From positions 1-64,000 of the forward strand of contig DAIOHK010000008.1 in assembly GCA_036744795.1 (NCBI GenBank): a stretch of DNA of 64,000 nucleotides, in the 5' to 3' direction. The DNA comes from UBA5486 sp036744795. Lineage in GTDB: Bacteria; Bacillota; UBA4882; UBA10575. This document shows positions 1 through 8,373 of the stretch, one piece after another. How positions within the stretch are numbered: position 1 is the first letter of the stretch; the number at the start of each line of letters is the position of its first letter. The notes under the pieces were generated by a model. It was given only the letters and a program-made list of their open reading frames with translations. It made no database searches and was not told the origin of the DNA. A program made the translations under genes and the position numbers.

Positions 1-147
1 TTCGTGAACCCTCTTTTCTGACAATCTAATTGTCTTTTATTATATCAGGCTCACTAAGATTTTCGAAATTTTTGTCTTAAATCATGGGTACATTATAACA
101 TATGATTTGTACCAAAAACTCACTACCACTCCTGACAAGGGACATAA

Positions 148-414
148 GATTATTGGCCAGGCGAAGCAGCTTCTATCGCACTGGCGAAAACTGCAGGTGG
201 TGTTGTAGCGAGCAATAATTTGAAAGACATTAGTTCATATATTAATGAATATGAGTTAAAGCATATAACTACTGGAGATATTTTAATTGAGGCGATGGAG
301 AAAGGTTTCATTACAGAAGATGATGGAAATACCATTTGGGTATCTATGCTTGCAAAACGTCGAAAGTTAGGAGCATCATCTTTCTCTGAGTATATAAAGT
401 CAAAGAATAAATAG
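148..414 (+). pseudogene. PIN-domain protein, C-terminal remnant
   Basis: An open frame of 88 codons runs from just after a stop at 145-147 to a TAA at 412-414. It contains PGEAASIALAK and VVASNNLKDI, then a helical tail with TTGDILIEA and MLAKRRKLG. This resembles the C-terminal half of PIN-domain ribonuclease-type proteins (GEAxxIALA and later acidic residues). The N-terminal half, with the first catalytic Asp, is absent and there is no well-placed start. A TTG at 220 could start a 64-residue peptide, but the homology-like sequence begins before it. I read this as a truncated gene. The family assignment rests on motif resemblance only. Confidence 0.45.
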
Positions 415-415
415 T

Positions 416-452
416 AAAGAATCCATAACGGTAAAATGCTGCTATGGATTCT
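416..452. other. Inverted repeat after the PIN remnant
   Basis: AAGAATCCATA and TATGGATTCTT form an 11-bp stem around a loop of about 14 bases immediately after the stop codon of the PIN remnant. No run of T follows, so it is a weak candidate for a terminator and may simply be part of the decayed mobile region. Confidence 0.3.
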
Positions 453-511
453 TCCGTTATAGAAAAGTCTCCTGCGTTAAAAAGCATAGAATGCTTTGAT
501 TATTTTCAGAC

Positions 512-612
512 TTATTCATTCACATCCACCATCACACCGGACTTGAATTCCACGATAAATTTATCTTCGTAAACGGTGACCTTCTCAACCAGCCTTCTTA
601 CCAATTATTCGT
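512..612 (-). pseudogene. Serine recombinase, C-terminal fragment
   Basis: On the minus strand the last 33 codons or so read LVRRLVEKVTVYEDKF, then IVEFKSGVMVDVNE and a stop (512-514). This is the typical C-terminal end of large serine recombinases of Firmicute mobile elements. All catalytic and zinc-ribbon parts are missing. Upstream it runs directly, in a different frame, into the start of another small mobile-element gene, so a deletion seems to have fused the two. Confidence 0.55.
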
Positions 613-723
613 CATATTCAGTAGTCTTTGCGGTATCTTGCTGATTCCGCTCTTGATAGCGGCTTTCTTTTGAGAGCCATCTTTTCGTGCAACATTGATT
701 TGCACTTTGTGTTGCAGATTCAT
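598..723 (-). pseudogene. Truncated small mobile-element ORF
   Basis: A minus-strand ATG at 723 is preceded by a perfect AGGAGG (731-740). It opens a 41-codon frame beginning MNLQHKVQINVARKDG and containing KIPQRLL. Small proteins of about 70 residues with this type of N-terminus, followed by a conserved C-terminal half, occur beside serine recombinase genes in Firmicute integrative elements. Here the frame stops at 598-600, where the recombinase tail begins in another frame. This is probably a broken gene. The family recognition is from memory of the motif. Confidence 0.4.
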
Positions 724-844
724 AGGCTTTAACCTCCTGTGTCAGACGGGTCTGCATCCGGAGGAAGGGTGGCTATTAGTAGCGTCTTATCTCTTCCTCT
801 ACTAATAGCCGAAATAATTAACCCCCTCCCAAAATGCAGTGTTT

Positions 845-1247
845 ATGCGGTTTTAGAGGATGCCTTGGTCTGCAAACAGCTTTCTTAGCCGGGCGATGGA
901 AGTGAGTTTTTCCATCAGTGTCAGCAACTGTTCAACTAGTGGATTAAGCTCGTCCGAATTCTCCTCTAAAAAAAAGGCAGGGTCAGTTTTGCGAGTTCTG
1001 AGATTTTCAATAGGGTCACCGAGTACTTGGACTTTTTGTTTTCCGTACTGAAATCCCGGTTTTCTTGTTCGTAGCGGTCACCGAGGTCAGCTGCGTGGTC
1101 GAAATTATTGAACATGATAATGTGCTCTTCAGTTACGCCGTCTTGACCTGCGGTGATGGTGATAGGGAGGGTCTTTTTGGCTTTCGTATCCCAGTGCCAG
1201 TAGGTGTAGGTAATTGGTTGTTTTTGATTTTTCTTAGGTTTTCTCAT
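845..1247 (-). pseudogene. Mobile-element sigma-factor-like gene, frameshifted
   Basis: The minus-strand ATG at 1247 follows a GGAAAGG-type site. The product starts MRKPKKNQKQPITYTYWHWD and contains PITITAGQDGVTEEHI and a DRYEQENRDFS segment, the N-terminal signature of sigma-70-like proteins encoded next to serine recombinases in Firmicute elements. The frame is lost near an A-run at 966-973. A second frame (about 850-963) continues with NPLVEQLLTLMEKLTSIARL, which fits the domain that follows in intact family members. The C-terminal helix-turn-helix is missing. The gene is degenerate. Confidence 0.45.
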
Positions 1248-1364
1248 TTTGTTTTCCTTTCCGCCAACTGCGGGAAAGGGTAAAGGAATGAGAAAAGGTT
1301 TCATGCGATTCAGCACATGAGATCTTTGAAAACCGAAAAAAGGCATAAAGGCAGAAATTTAGGT

Positions 1365-1658
1365 TTACTCGAGAAAATGGCAAGCATTAAATGAAAAGTA
1401 TTCCTCAGTGAAGTGGGGCAGATAATAGCGGATAATTTGCCGGATTAAAACTACCGGGTCGCTCTTAGCAAACACGATTTCTTTCGAACTAAAAAAACCA
1501 GTGATGAGCGGAAGGTTATCTAATAACCGTCGACGATAAAACCGGATATGTTGAGAAGAAAATTTAAACCGTCCGGAAAGTAAATTTAACTTTTCAACGG
1601 GGGGGATTAAACGGAGTCGGATAAACCTGCTTATGTCATAGGCCCCCGCTGCTTGGAA
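1365..1658 (-). pseudogene. Unidentified reading-frame remnant
   Basis: A 98-codon frame without any ATG lies between stops on the minus strand. It reads sensibly, with segments such as AYDISRFIRLRLIPPVEKL and FFSSKEIVFAKSDPVVLIRQ, rather than low-complexity sequence. I do not recognise the family. Its position beside the sigma-like and recombinase remnants suggests it belonged to the same decayed element. The surrounding 1250-1360 and 1660-1800 show nothing else I can support. Confidence 0.2.
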
Positions 1659-1801
1659 TCACAAATGGTCGTTGCACATAAGCCTGGTTTGTCGGGTTCC
1701 GCGGAGATTGTCACCTACATTATTAGAAACCAATTAAGGCTTAGAAAGAAGTTTGATTAAAATCCATGAACCCATGGGAGAGGCTTTGCTTTAAAAATAA
1801 C

Positions 1802-2122
1802 TCATTCCACCACTACCGCGGTTCCAGAGGCGGTGACCATTAGCATGTTACCACCTTGGCCTAATACCTCATAATCAACATCAATTCCGACGACGGCATT
1901 GGCACCTAGAGAGGATGCTCTTCTTCCTAATTCTTGTAAGGCGGATTCCCGTGCTTGAATTAATTCCCCTTCATATGAACCGGAACGTCCGCCGAAGAAA
2001 TTAGAAAGGCCGGCGGCAAAATCTTTAATAAAATTAACGCCGGAAATAACTTCTCCAAAAACGATTCCCTTGTATTCAATGATTTTTTTACCTTCGATTG
2101 TAGGTGTAGTAGTTAAAATCAT
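1802..2122 (-). CDS. UPF0145 / YbjQ family protein
   Basis: The 106-residue product matches the compact YbjQ (UPF0145) family in length and motifs. It starts with MILTTTPTIEGKKI, has the conserved GEVISGVNF segment, a long Arg/Glu helix with ARESALQELGRRA, the LGANAVVGIDVDYE signature, and a hydrophobic C-terminal strand ending TAVVVE. The family forms pentameric or decameric rings. Metal binding has been proposed but the role is unknown. A GGGGGA site lies just upstream of the ATG. It is transcribed on its own, in the same direction as the phosphoesterase gene upstream, and away from the mobile remnants. Confidence 0.9.
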   Translation of the reverse strand: MILTTTPTIEGKKIIEYKGIVFGEVISGVNFIKDFAAGLSNFFGGRSGSYEGELIQARESALQELGRRASSLGANAVVGIDVDYEVLGQGGNMLMVTASGTAVVVE

Positions 2123-2242
2123 TTCTAATCCCCCATTACTTTCATTTTGTTCTCAACTTATTTTATCCCATCAGGCTTGATAAAAGAAGAAAAAGCGTAA
2201 CAAATATAATATTTCACCAGTATATTAAAAAAAAGTGAGGTT

Positions 2243-2707
2243 TCACAGGTGGAACTGCTTAATTTTAAACCCTTTATCATCGAGCTCAAGGATGGCATAG
2301 GAGGTATGTTCCCACTGGCAAACGGCCCCGGGGTTAAGTAATATTAGTTTTCTTTTTTTTATGAGCAGGTTTTGATGGGTATGGCCAAAGAGGGCCAGAA
2401 CTGCTTTTTCCCGCCGGGCGGAACGGATTAATGGTTTTAGACCGGCTTGTAAATTTAAGTTGCGACCATGGCATAAGTAGATGCTGGTGTTATTCAATTT
2501 AAAACAGAGTTCTTCTGGGAATGCCCCACGGGGATCATTGTTTCCATTAACCGCTTCCACCTTAATCCCGGTCTTTCTTTGCAAAAGTAGAGCATCAAGC
2601 ACTCCGTCACCTAAGTGGATCAGAAGATCTAAAGGCTTTTCACGATTAAAGATTTTTTGGAGAGAAGAGAAATCACCATGGGAATCACTAACCACCAAAA
2701 CCTTCAT
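2243..2707 (-). CDS. YfcE/MJ0936-type phosphodiesterase
   Basis: This 154-residue calcineurin-like metallophosphoesterase shows the full metal-binding set: SDSHGD near the N-terminus, HLGD, VNGNND, LCHG and FGHTH. These ligands bind two divalent metal ions. YfcE-family enzymes hydrolyse phosphodiester model substrates in the cytoplasm, but their physiological substrate is not settled. The ATG is preceded by GGGAGG. In many Firmicutes the gene sits after rdgB/rph; here it is isolated. A short GTGA-AACC-TCAC hairpin followed by eight T residues overlaps its 3' end on the minus strand and may terminate it. Confidence 0.9.
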   Translation of the reverse strand: MKVLVVSDSHGDFSSLQKIFNREKPLDLLIHLGDGVLDALLLQRKTGIKVEAVNGNNDPRGAFPEELCFKLNNTSIYLCHGRNLNLQAGLKPLIRSARREKAVLALFGHTHQNLLIKKRKLILLNPGAVCQWEHTSYAILELDDKGFKIKQFHL

Positions 2708-2973
2708 TCTAATTCTACCTTCCTCCCTTTACAATTTGCGGTTAATACAGGAAAATATAATCTATTACTATGTATCGGTTACTTTCTGTTTTCTCCATAT
2801 AATCTTGGTACTCATCAGGGGTTTATTGATGCAATTTATCTATTGTCAGTGAGCTTTCGTGAATTGGTTAGCTGTGGAGTGAAGGTTATTACCGATTAAG
2901 CTGTGAGAATTGTAGAAAAAAAGGGGAAAGGCTACTGTTGATGGTGGTTTTTTTATTTTGTGTTAAATATTGC

Positions 2974-3020
2974 TTGCTAACGTAACAATGTTATGCTATA
3001 GTGAATACAACATTGTTACG
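2974..3020 (+). promoter_or_regulatory. yhbD promoter with two palindromic operators
   Basis: A -35 box TTGCTA (2974-2979) and -10 box TATAGT (2997-3002) are 17 bp apart. Two odd palindromes flank the -10: TAACAATGTTA (2983-2993) inside the spacer and AACATTGTT (3009-3017) at the expected start point. They also form a perfect 12-bp inverted repeat (2981-2992 and 3009-3020). Such placement predicts repression, possibly by the helix-turn-helix protein YhbD encoded directly downstream. That link is inferred. Confidence 0.65.
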
Positions 3021-3035
3021 CTAGGAAGTGGTCCT

Positions 3036-3725
3036 ATGCTAATTTCAAAAAAGGAGCTGCTTAATGAAACAGGGATTTCTTATGGGCAGTTGTATCGGTG
3101 GAAACGTAAAGATTTAATCCCTGAGGAATGGTTTATTAAGCAGCCAACTTTTACGGGTCAGGAAACTTTTTTCCCAAAAACAAAAATACTGAACAGAATT
3201 AAGGCAATTCAAGAATTAAAGGAGAAATATTCTCTGGAGGAGCTGGCGAAAATTTTGTCTCCGGAGGTTTCACAACGGAATTTTACCGTGGATGATCTGG
3301 AAATTATTGAAGAGATTGAAAAAGGTCTGATCCCATGTTTCTGTAAAATGTTTGGCAAAAAGAGTTTTTCGTATGTTGAGGTATTGGCTTTAATTGCCAT
3401 CTCAACCTGTAAAAAAGAATTTTATTTACAATTAACAGAGGTCGAAGATTTATGTTTAGGAATTAAAGATCATCTAAAAGAGATAAAGCAGACGGATTTT
3501 ATTTTTGTTTTACTTGATAAGCGGGGGAATTATTTCATTACTCTTTATGCTGAAAAGGCAGAAATATTTTTTGATAGTAGATGGAAAATACTCTGTAAAA
3601 TACGGCTTAATGATATTTCTTCAAAAATGAAACTTAAATATCGTAGGAGCTTTAACTTTAGGTTTGATGATGAGCAAGAAGATGCCTGTTTTAGCATCAC
3701 CTCAAACGAGGCGGTGTTGACATGA
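3036..3725 (+). CDS. yhbD: YhbD family helix-turn-helix protein
   Basis: The 229-residue product begins MLISKKELLNETGISYGQLY, the MerR-like winged-helix N-terminus typical of Bacillus YhbD (DUF4004), followed by a WKRKDLIPEEWF segment. Residues 60-110 look like a coiled or helical linker. The C-terminal half is unrecognised. I start at ATG 3036 because GGAAGTGG precedes it and the family begins here; an in-frame ATG 22 codons upstream lies inside the promoter. It overlaps yhbE by ATGA, and the three yhb genes form one operon. It is likely a transcriptional regulator acting on this operon (inference). Confidence 0.8.
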   Translation: MLISKKELLNETGISYGQLYRWKRKDLIPEEWFIKQPTFTGQETFFPKTKILNRIKAIQELKEKYSLEELAKILSPEVSQRNFTVDDLEIIEEIEKGLIPCFCKMFGKKSFSYVEVLALIAISTCKKEFYLQLTEVEDLCLGIKDHLKEIKQTDFIFVLLDKRGNYFITLYAEKAEIFFDSRWKILCKIRLNDISSKMKLKYRRSFNFRFDDEQEDACFSITSNEAVLT

Positions 3726-4570
3726 GGAAGAACTCGATTGTAGTGGGTGAAAAACGGATAGAAGGGAAATATAGCCGCATTTTGGCAGTAGGTGAGGTAC
3801 AGATTTTTGATAGTGAGATCAAAAGGCTGTACCTTATGGGGGAAGCTAATATTGAACATTTGATCATTCATAAATTACACTGTATGGGAGCAATTGAGGG
3901 GGAAGCTCTGGCCTTTAATGATTTTGAGATAATCGGGGAAGCAAATTTGCATGATATTTGCACAGGAGATTTTTTTGGTATAACAGGGAATTTATCAGCA
4001 GATTTTTTAGAATGTAAGATCCTTCGGAATGGTCTTCCCAGTAAAAAAATAAAAATGCAGAAAAATTTTGAATGGCGGGGTACATTCAAGGCAGAAACAT
4101 TTGAAAATTTTAGCACGTTTTTTCTTCCGCGTGATTATGAATTTAGGAACATAATTTCGTCAGATTTAATGATCTGTAATAGTGAGTTAGTCTGTGATAA
4201 TTTTTATAGTTTTGGTGGGTTCCGGGGGGAGAGTATCAATGCAGAAAATATTACGATGGTTTTACATGATGAGATCGTTCTCCAAAATATGATGGGAAGC
4301 AAGATACATATTTGCGGAAGCTTTCAAGAAGATAAATTATTTAAATCCATTCCCAAATCTGCTTATTATAAGAAAACGGTATTTAGAGGTCGTTTGATTA
4401 AGATTGCAAGTATTGAGGGAGATAGAATCAACATCGAAGCTACAAGGTCAAATCTGGTTTCTGGTATTGATGTGGTGATCGGTGATTTGTCCGTGATCGA
4501 CAGGGTAGAGTATAAAAACAGTATTCAAATTTCCGAAAAAGCAGTGGTAGGTGAGGTGATAAAGGTATGA
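3722..4570 (+). CDS. yhbE: YhbE-like bactofilin-related protein
   Basis: The 282-residue product lacks a signal peptide and is built of repeated short beta-strand units with Gly turns, such as GEVQIFDSEIKRLYLMGEA and MGAIEGEALAFNDFEIIGEA. This is the pattern of polymer-forming (bactofilin-like) beta-solenoids. It matches the role of YhbE in the Bacillus yhbDEF operon, for which a cytoskeletal or envelope-stress function has been proposed but not proved. The start overlaps the yhbD stop (ATGA) and the stop overlaps the yhbF start the same way, implying translational coupling. Confidence 0.75.
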   Translation: MRKNSIVVGEKRIEGKYSRILAVGEVQIFDSEIKRLYLMGEANIEHLIIHKLHCMGAIEGEALAFNDFEIIGEANLHDICTGDFFGITGNLSADFLECKILRNGLPSKKIKMQKNFEWRGTFKAETFENFSTFFLPRDYEFRNIISSDLMICNSELVCDNFYSFGGFRGESINAENITMVLHDEIVLQNMMGSKIHICGSFQEDKLFKSIPKSAYYKKTVFRGRLIKIASIEGDRINIEATRSNLVSGIDVVIGDLSVIDRVEYKNSIQISEKAVVGEVIKV

Positions 4571-5661
4571 AAAATGAAGAGGTGGATGGTATCGGTTCTG
4601 TGTTTGGTGGTGAGTATGACACCATTTCATTTAATGGTATTGGCAAGCTAAAGGGGGAAACCGTAGCAAAAAAGGTAATTGTGGATGGAATTTTTAAAGG
4701 AAAAGGGAAACTCCTAACTGACGAGTTAAAGATTGATGGAATAGCAAGAGTTTTCCGGGAGATCAAGGCGAAAAAGGTGGTAATTGATGGTCTGCTGAAA
4801 CTGAGGCGAGCCTCCTTAAATGCAGATGCAATTAATTGTGATGGTATTATGATTGGAAACCGTGAGGTTTGTGCTGATCAGATCTTTCTGGATGGCCTTT
4901 GTTCTGTGACCAAAATGTATGGTGATCAGATTGTTTTAAAGCATAATGTCAAAAATCTATCGAATTTAAAATTATCAACGCAGTTAAGCCCTTTCTTTAA
5001 GTTATATTTTGGCCGTAAGATGAGTATGACTCATTCTCTGGTTGATGTAGTGGAGTGTACTAACTTGGAGGCAGAGGGGATTAAATCCAAGATTATTCGG
5101 GCAAACAAGGTGAGACTGAAGGGCGGCTGTGTGATTGATAAGCTTTATTGCGATGGTGAAGTCTTGATCGATGATACCTGCCGAGTGAAGAAACTTATCT
5201 CAAAAAAACAGCCTATAGTGGAGAAAAAGGAGATGGATAAGATGGCAAATGAAACTCTGGTAAAGATCCTGGATCAATATAAAGAAGGGAAGATTACTGC
5301 GGATGAAGCAGAAAAAATGCTTGGCTCTCTAGAGATAAGTGGTACCACATGTAATAATGAAATGTCTGGCCTACCGTGGGAAGATGATGGCCAGCTCCGC
5401 ATCGTGGCTTATATCGGTAGGAAACTACTGAAAAAAGGCGATGAGGGGGCCAATCAGATTGAAGTAAAGTATGAAGGTGAGTCTTTGAATGTAGAGAGCT
5501 ATGGTAATTTGACTTGTGGAAATATTAGAGGGAATGCCAGTGCAGGCAGAAGTATTACCAGCGGAGATATTGGGGGTAATGTTTCTTGTGGCAGAAGTGT
5601 TCACTGTAAAAGCATAAGCGGAAATATAGCAGCAGGCGGTGGTGTACATCTAGAGAGATAA
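4567..5661 (+). CDS. yhbF: YhbF-like bactofilin-related protein
   Basis: This 364-residue cytoplasmic protein has three visible parts. Residues 1-210 repeat a DG-turn beta-solenoid motif (KKVIVDGIFKGKGKL, DELKIDGIARVF, KKVVIDGLLKLRR). Residues 225-255 hold a short helical pair, ILDQYKEGKITADEAEKML, like SHOCT/dimerisation helices. The end carries a second solenoid, with GNIRGNASAGRSITSGDIGG and GNVSCGRSVHCKSISGN. The architecture suggests self-assembly into filaments or large oligomers. It is the last gene of the operon. No clear terminator follows before the ABC-exporter remnant. Confidence 0.75.
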   Translation: MKNEEVDGIGSVFGGEYDTISFNGIGKLKGETVAKKVIVDGIFKGKGKLLTDELKIDGIARVFREIKAKKVVIDGLLKLRRASLNADAINCDGIMIGNREVCADQIFLDGLCSVTKMYGDQIVLKHNVKNLSNLKLSTQLSPFFKLYFGRKMSMTHSLVDVVECTNLEAEGIKSKIIRANKVRLKGGCVIDKLYCDGEVLIDDTCRVKKLISKKQPIVEKKEMDKMANETLVKILDQYKEGKITADEAEKMLGSLEISGTTCNNEMSGLPWEDDGQLRIVAYIGRKLLKKGDEGANQIEVKYEGESLNVESYGNLTCGNIRGNASAGRSITSGDIGGNVSCGRSVHCKSISGNIAAGGGVHLER

Positions 5662-5734
5662 CCGGGGAAGGGAATGACATAAATCGGGAAAGAAAGAAAA
5701 GCCTACATACTCTACCTTACAAAACACTATTTAC

Positions 5735-5970
5735 GTGATAAAAGGTGCATGGAGATTTAACCAACAGGTGTTCTGGTCTTTTGGAGCATATACAGTAGTA
5801 TCTTCGATTTCTCCATTTATCGGGATCTTCTTTCCCAAAATTATTTTAGAAGAGCTTTTGGGAACAAAACGTCCTGAAGTGTAGGCTATGTTTTTAATCA
5901 GGGCATACTTATTGAGTATGGAACTCATGCTGAACTGGAAAGAGCGGGTGGTAAATACTCCGAAACGTAG
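5735..5970 (+). pseudogene. Internally deleted ABC exporter
   Basis: Two fragments remain. 5735-5884 encodes the first membrane segment of a type I ABC exporter (WRFNQQVFWSFGAYTVVSS, then PFIGIFFPKIILEELLG) and ends in a stop. 5899-5970 encodes the very C-terminus after the Walker B/H-loop region (GILIEYGTHAELERAGGKYS), the usual G-xx-EYGTH-EL end of the nucleotide-binding domain. About 500 codons between them are missing, including Walker A, the signature and Walker B. No function can remain. Confidence 0.7.
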
Positions 5971-6296
5971 TATTACATGTAGATAAGAGGCCATAAGGCC
6001 ATCTACTTTAGAAACCGGTTTCCTTATTAAAGAGAGATAGCTAGAGAAGATATATTTTCACTGCTTTATTAATATGATATAAATGTCTAAGGAATGCATC
6101 TAAAAGTAGTCGCTTATGCCCGTATACATGAAATGATAGAAAATATAAGACAGGTGAGTCGACAAGCAAGTCGTTCATGCCGGTTACCCTAACATCACGA
6201 AGTGATTAAAATTCAAAACCGGGTGAGTCGACAAGCTGTCCAGAAGGTGCATATCAAAGCTGGATGAATCGACAATCTTCGAAGGCATTTTCTAAG
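5971..6296. repeat. Family H hairpin repeats, copies H1.1-H1.3
   Basis: This gene-free stretch contains two full hairpin units (6109-6163 and 6170-6232) and a third right-hand half (6256-6273), followed by a tail GAAGGCATTTTCTAAG shared with the copy at 32.8 kb. In unit H1.2 the left arm GTCG-TTCAT-G-CCGGTT pairs with AACCGG-GTGAG-T-CGAC, leaving one bulged base on each side. The loop holds a small ATCAC-GAA-GTGAT hairpin. The boundary between H1.1 and H1.2 is identical over about 30 bases to the one in copy H4. 5971-6108 shows nothing else recognisable. Confidence 0.7.
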
Positions 6297-6320
6297 CAGG
6301 CTATTGAAAAACACGAGATA

Positions 6321-6349
6321 TTGACAAACTTTGTTGCTTGTGGTAATCT
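6321..6349 (+). promoter_or_regulatory. Promoter of the first sugar importer
   Basis: TTGACA (6321-6326) and TAATCT (6344-6349) are separated by 17 bp, about 120 bp upstream of the permease start. It is the only good sigma-A-type promoter before this operon. Confidence 0.6.
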
Positions 6350-6469
6350 TTATTTAAAGTAAACGCGGAGTAAATGAAGAGTAAATGTCAAGTAAACCGG
6401 GTTATATTTAGAAAACAAGCAAGTTTAGACCATGCAAGAAGTGGTATTTTTCTGTTTCAAGGGAAAAAT

Positions 6470-7438
6470 ATGAAGAACAAATGGGGTGTGACAGTGAAAA
6501 CAACTTTGTCAAGGTCCGGAAAGGGTCAGAAGACTCTTAAATATTTAAAACAATACTGGACGCTCTATCTAATGTTAATTTTGCCTATTGCTTATTTCGT
6601 GATTTTCCGTTACATACCGATGACGTATATTCAGATCGCGTTTAAAAAATATAGCATTGTCACAAACGTTTGGGATATGCCATGGGCGGATAATAATGGC
6701 TTTGAGTATTTTATCAAGGCATTTTCTAACCGTGATTTCCTCTACGCATTGCGCAATACCATCATGCTCAATCTGCTTGACTTGGTGGTTGGTTTCCCCG
6801 CTCCAATTATATTGGCGATATTGCTTAACGAGTTGACTTTCAAAAGGTTCAAACGCATCACTCAGACTATCGCTTACATGCCGCACTTTCTCTCGTGGAT
6901 TATCATTTCCGGCATGGCGTTGCAGCTCTTAGCTCCCACAAGCGGCCTGGTGAACATTGTGCTTAATCGTTTGGGCTTTGATTCTGTTCCGTTTTTAAAT
7001 GACTCTACGCACTGGGTATGGACCTATGTATTGTTGGGAGTCTGGAAGAGTGTTGGTTGGAACACCATCATCTACTTGGCAGCGCTAACGAGTATCGACC
7101 CTCAGTTGTATGAAGCTGCCTCGATAGATGGAGCTGGACGTTTCAGAAAGATATGGCATATAACACTACCGGGCTTACGTCCCACCATTATAACTCTGCT
7201 TATTCTGAGTCTTGGGCGTATCCTGAGCAGTGAGTTTGATCGGCCTTATGCCTTGGGGAATGCTTTGGTCAACAATGTGTCTAATGTTATCGCTACTTTC
7301 GTCTATACACATGGAATCCGCGGTCTACAATTCTCACTGACTACAGCGGTGGGGCTGTTTCAGTCAGTTGTTTGTGTTATTTTTCTATTCGCGGCAAATG
7401 CTCTTGCTAAAAAATTCGGTGAGCGCGGCATTTGGTAA
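6470..7438 (+). CDS. LplB-type sugar ABC permease
   Basis: This is the first permease of a binding-protein-dependent oligosaccharide importer of the LplB/YteP type, known in Firmicutes for pectin- or xylan-derived oligosaccharides. Six membrane segments are visible. The cytoplasmic EAA loop (YEAASIDGAGRFRKIWHITL) is at about residues 213-235 and contacts the ATPase. I place the start at ATG 6470 after AAGGGA, giving 322 residues; an in-frame ATG at 6374 would add 32 residues unlike the family. No ATPase gene is nearby, so a shared MsmX-like ATPase elsewhere is likely (family knowledge). Confidence 0.9.
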   Translation: MKNKWGVTVKTTLSRSGKGQKTLKYLKQYWTLYLMLILPIAYFVIFRYIPMTYIQIAFKKYSIVTNVWDMPWADNNGFEYFIKAFSNRDFLYALRNTIMLNLLDLVVGFPAPIILAILLNELTFKRFKRITQTIAYMPHFLSWIIISGMALQLLAPTSGLVNIVLNRLGFDSVPFLNDSTHWVWTYVLLGVWKSVGWNTIIYLAALTSIDPQLYEAASIDGAGRFRKIWHITLPGLRPTIITLLILSLGRILSSEFDRPYALGNALVNNVSNVIATFVYTHGIRGLQFSLTTAVGLFQSVVCVIFLFAANALAKKFGERGIW

Positions 7439-7498
7439 AAGCCGCTTGCATTTGGTATGAAGGTAAACAGCATCATTAAAAGGGGGAAGTAATACAGC

Positions 7499-8368
7499 AT
7501 GATTAAATCGAAAAGGACTAAAACTGGTGATTGGGTTGTTGTCTTCGTCTGTTTATTGCTCATTGTGGTCTGCCTGCTGCCAATGGTTAACCTTTTAGCG
7601 CGTTCTCTTAGTTCTTCAGAAGCGCTTATCCGTAACGAAGTTACGATCTGGCCTAAGGGTTTGAATTTCGAAGCATACCGTTTAGTGCTTAGTGATGCCA
7701 GGTATACTTGGTCGCTGGTTTGGACCGCCATATTGACCGTCATCTGTACTATTGTGTCCATGGTGATGACCACCATCTGTGCCTACCCGCTCACCTATGA
7801 CAAACTTAAAGGACGTCGTTTCTTTAATACTTTGATTATCTTCACCATGTATTTTAGTGCGGGCACGATCCCGTCCTATTTGCTGCTCAAGGATTTGCAT
7901 CTACTCAACAAACCATTGGTGCTAATCATTCCTAACTGTCTAAGCGTATTTAATATGATCATTATGCGTAGCTTCTTCTATAGCATCCCCGACAGTTTGC
8001 GCGAATCCGCGGAGATCGACGGTGCAGGACCTATTCGGATACTCATCAGTATCTACTTGCCTTTGTCTACCCCAGTAATTGCTACCCTTTCCCTCTTCTA
8101 TGCTGTTGGACGGTGGAATGGTTTTTCAGATGCATTAATGTATATGAATAACAGAAAATATCATCCTATTCAGTTATTATTGTACAACATAATTAAAAGT
8201 ATCACGAGTATTGAGGTTGCCACGCAAGAGGGCTTCGCCAGTCCGGGACTTTCTGAGTCTCTTAAGGCTGCAACGGTCATGTTTGCTACCGTACCAATTC
8301 TAGTGGTTTATCCATGGCTGCAAAAATACTTTATCACGGGAGCAACCTTAGGCGCGATAAAGGGTTAA
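7499..8368 (+). CDS. YtcP/LplC-type sugar ABC permease
   Basis: This second permease of the same importer has 289 residues. It has a first membrane segment at about residues 14-35, four or five further segments, and an EAA loop SLRESAEIDGAGPIRILISI at about residues 162-185. The C-terminus, KYFITGATLGAIKG, is the characteristic ending of the YtcP family. A GGGGGAAG site precedes the ATG. It follows the LplB-like gene by 60 bp and precedes the binding-protein gene. Confidence 0.9.
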   Translation: MIKSKRTKTGDWVVVFVCLLLIVVCLLPMVNLLARSLSSSEALIRNEVTIWPKGLNFEAYRLVLSDARYTWSLVWTAILTVICTIVSMVMTTICAYPLTYDKLKGRRFFNTLIIFTMYFSAGTIPSYLLLKDLHLLNKPLVLIIPNCLSVFNMIIMRSFFYSIPDSLRESAEIDGAGPIRILISIYLPLSTPVIATLSLFYAVGRWNGFSDALMYMNNRKYHPIQLLLYNIIKSITSIEVATQEGFASPGLSESLKAATVMFATVPILVVYPWLQKYFITGATLGAIKG

Positions 8369-8373
8369 CTTGC

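Noticed and set aside
2657..2899. Plus-strand ORFs across the phosphoesterase promoter
   Set aside because: They are antisense to a well-supported gene and its upstream region, with no ribosome site and no motifs.
5731..5994. 87-codon minus-strand ORF
   Set aside because: It is the antisense shadow of the deleted ABC exporter, whose plus-strand fragments match conserved motifs; it has no ribosome binding site.
6109..6296. Tandem H units as a CRISPR array
   Set aside because: There are only two or three units, the paired arms differ from unit to unit, there are no uniform spacers, and no cas gene is in the window.
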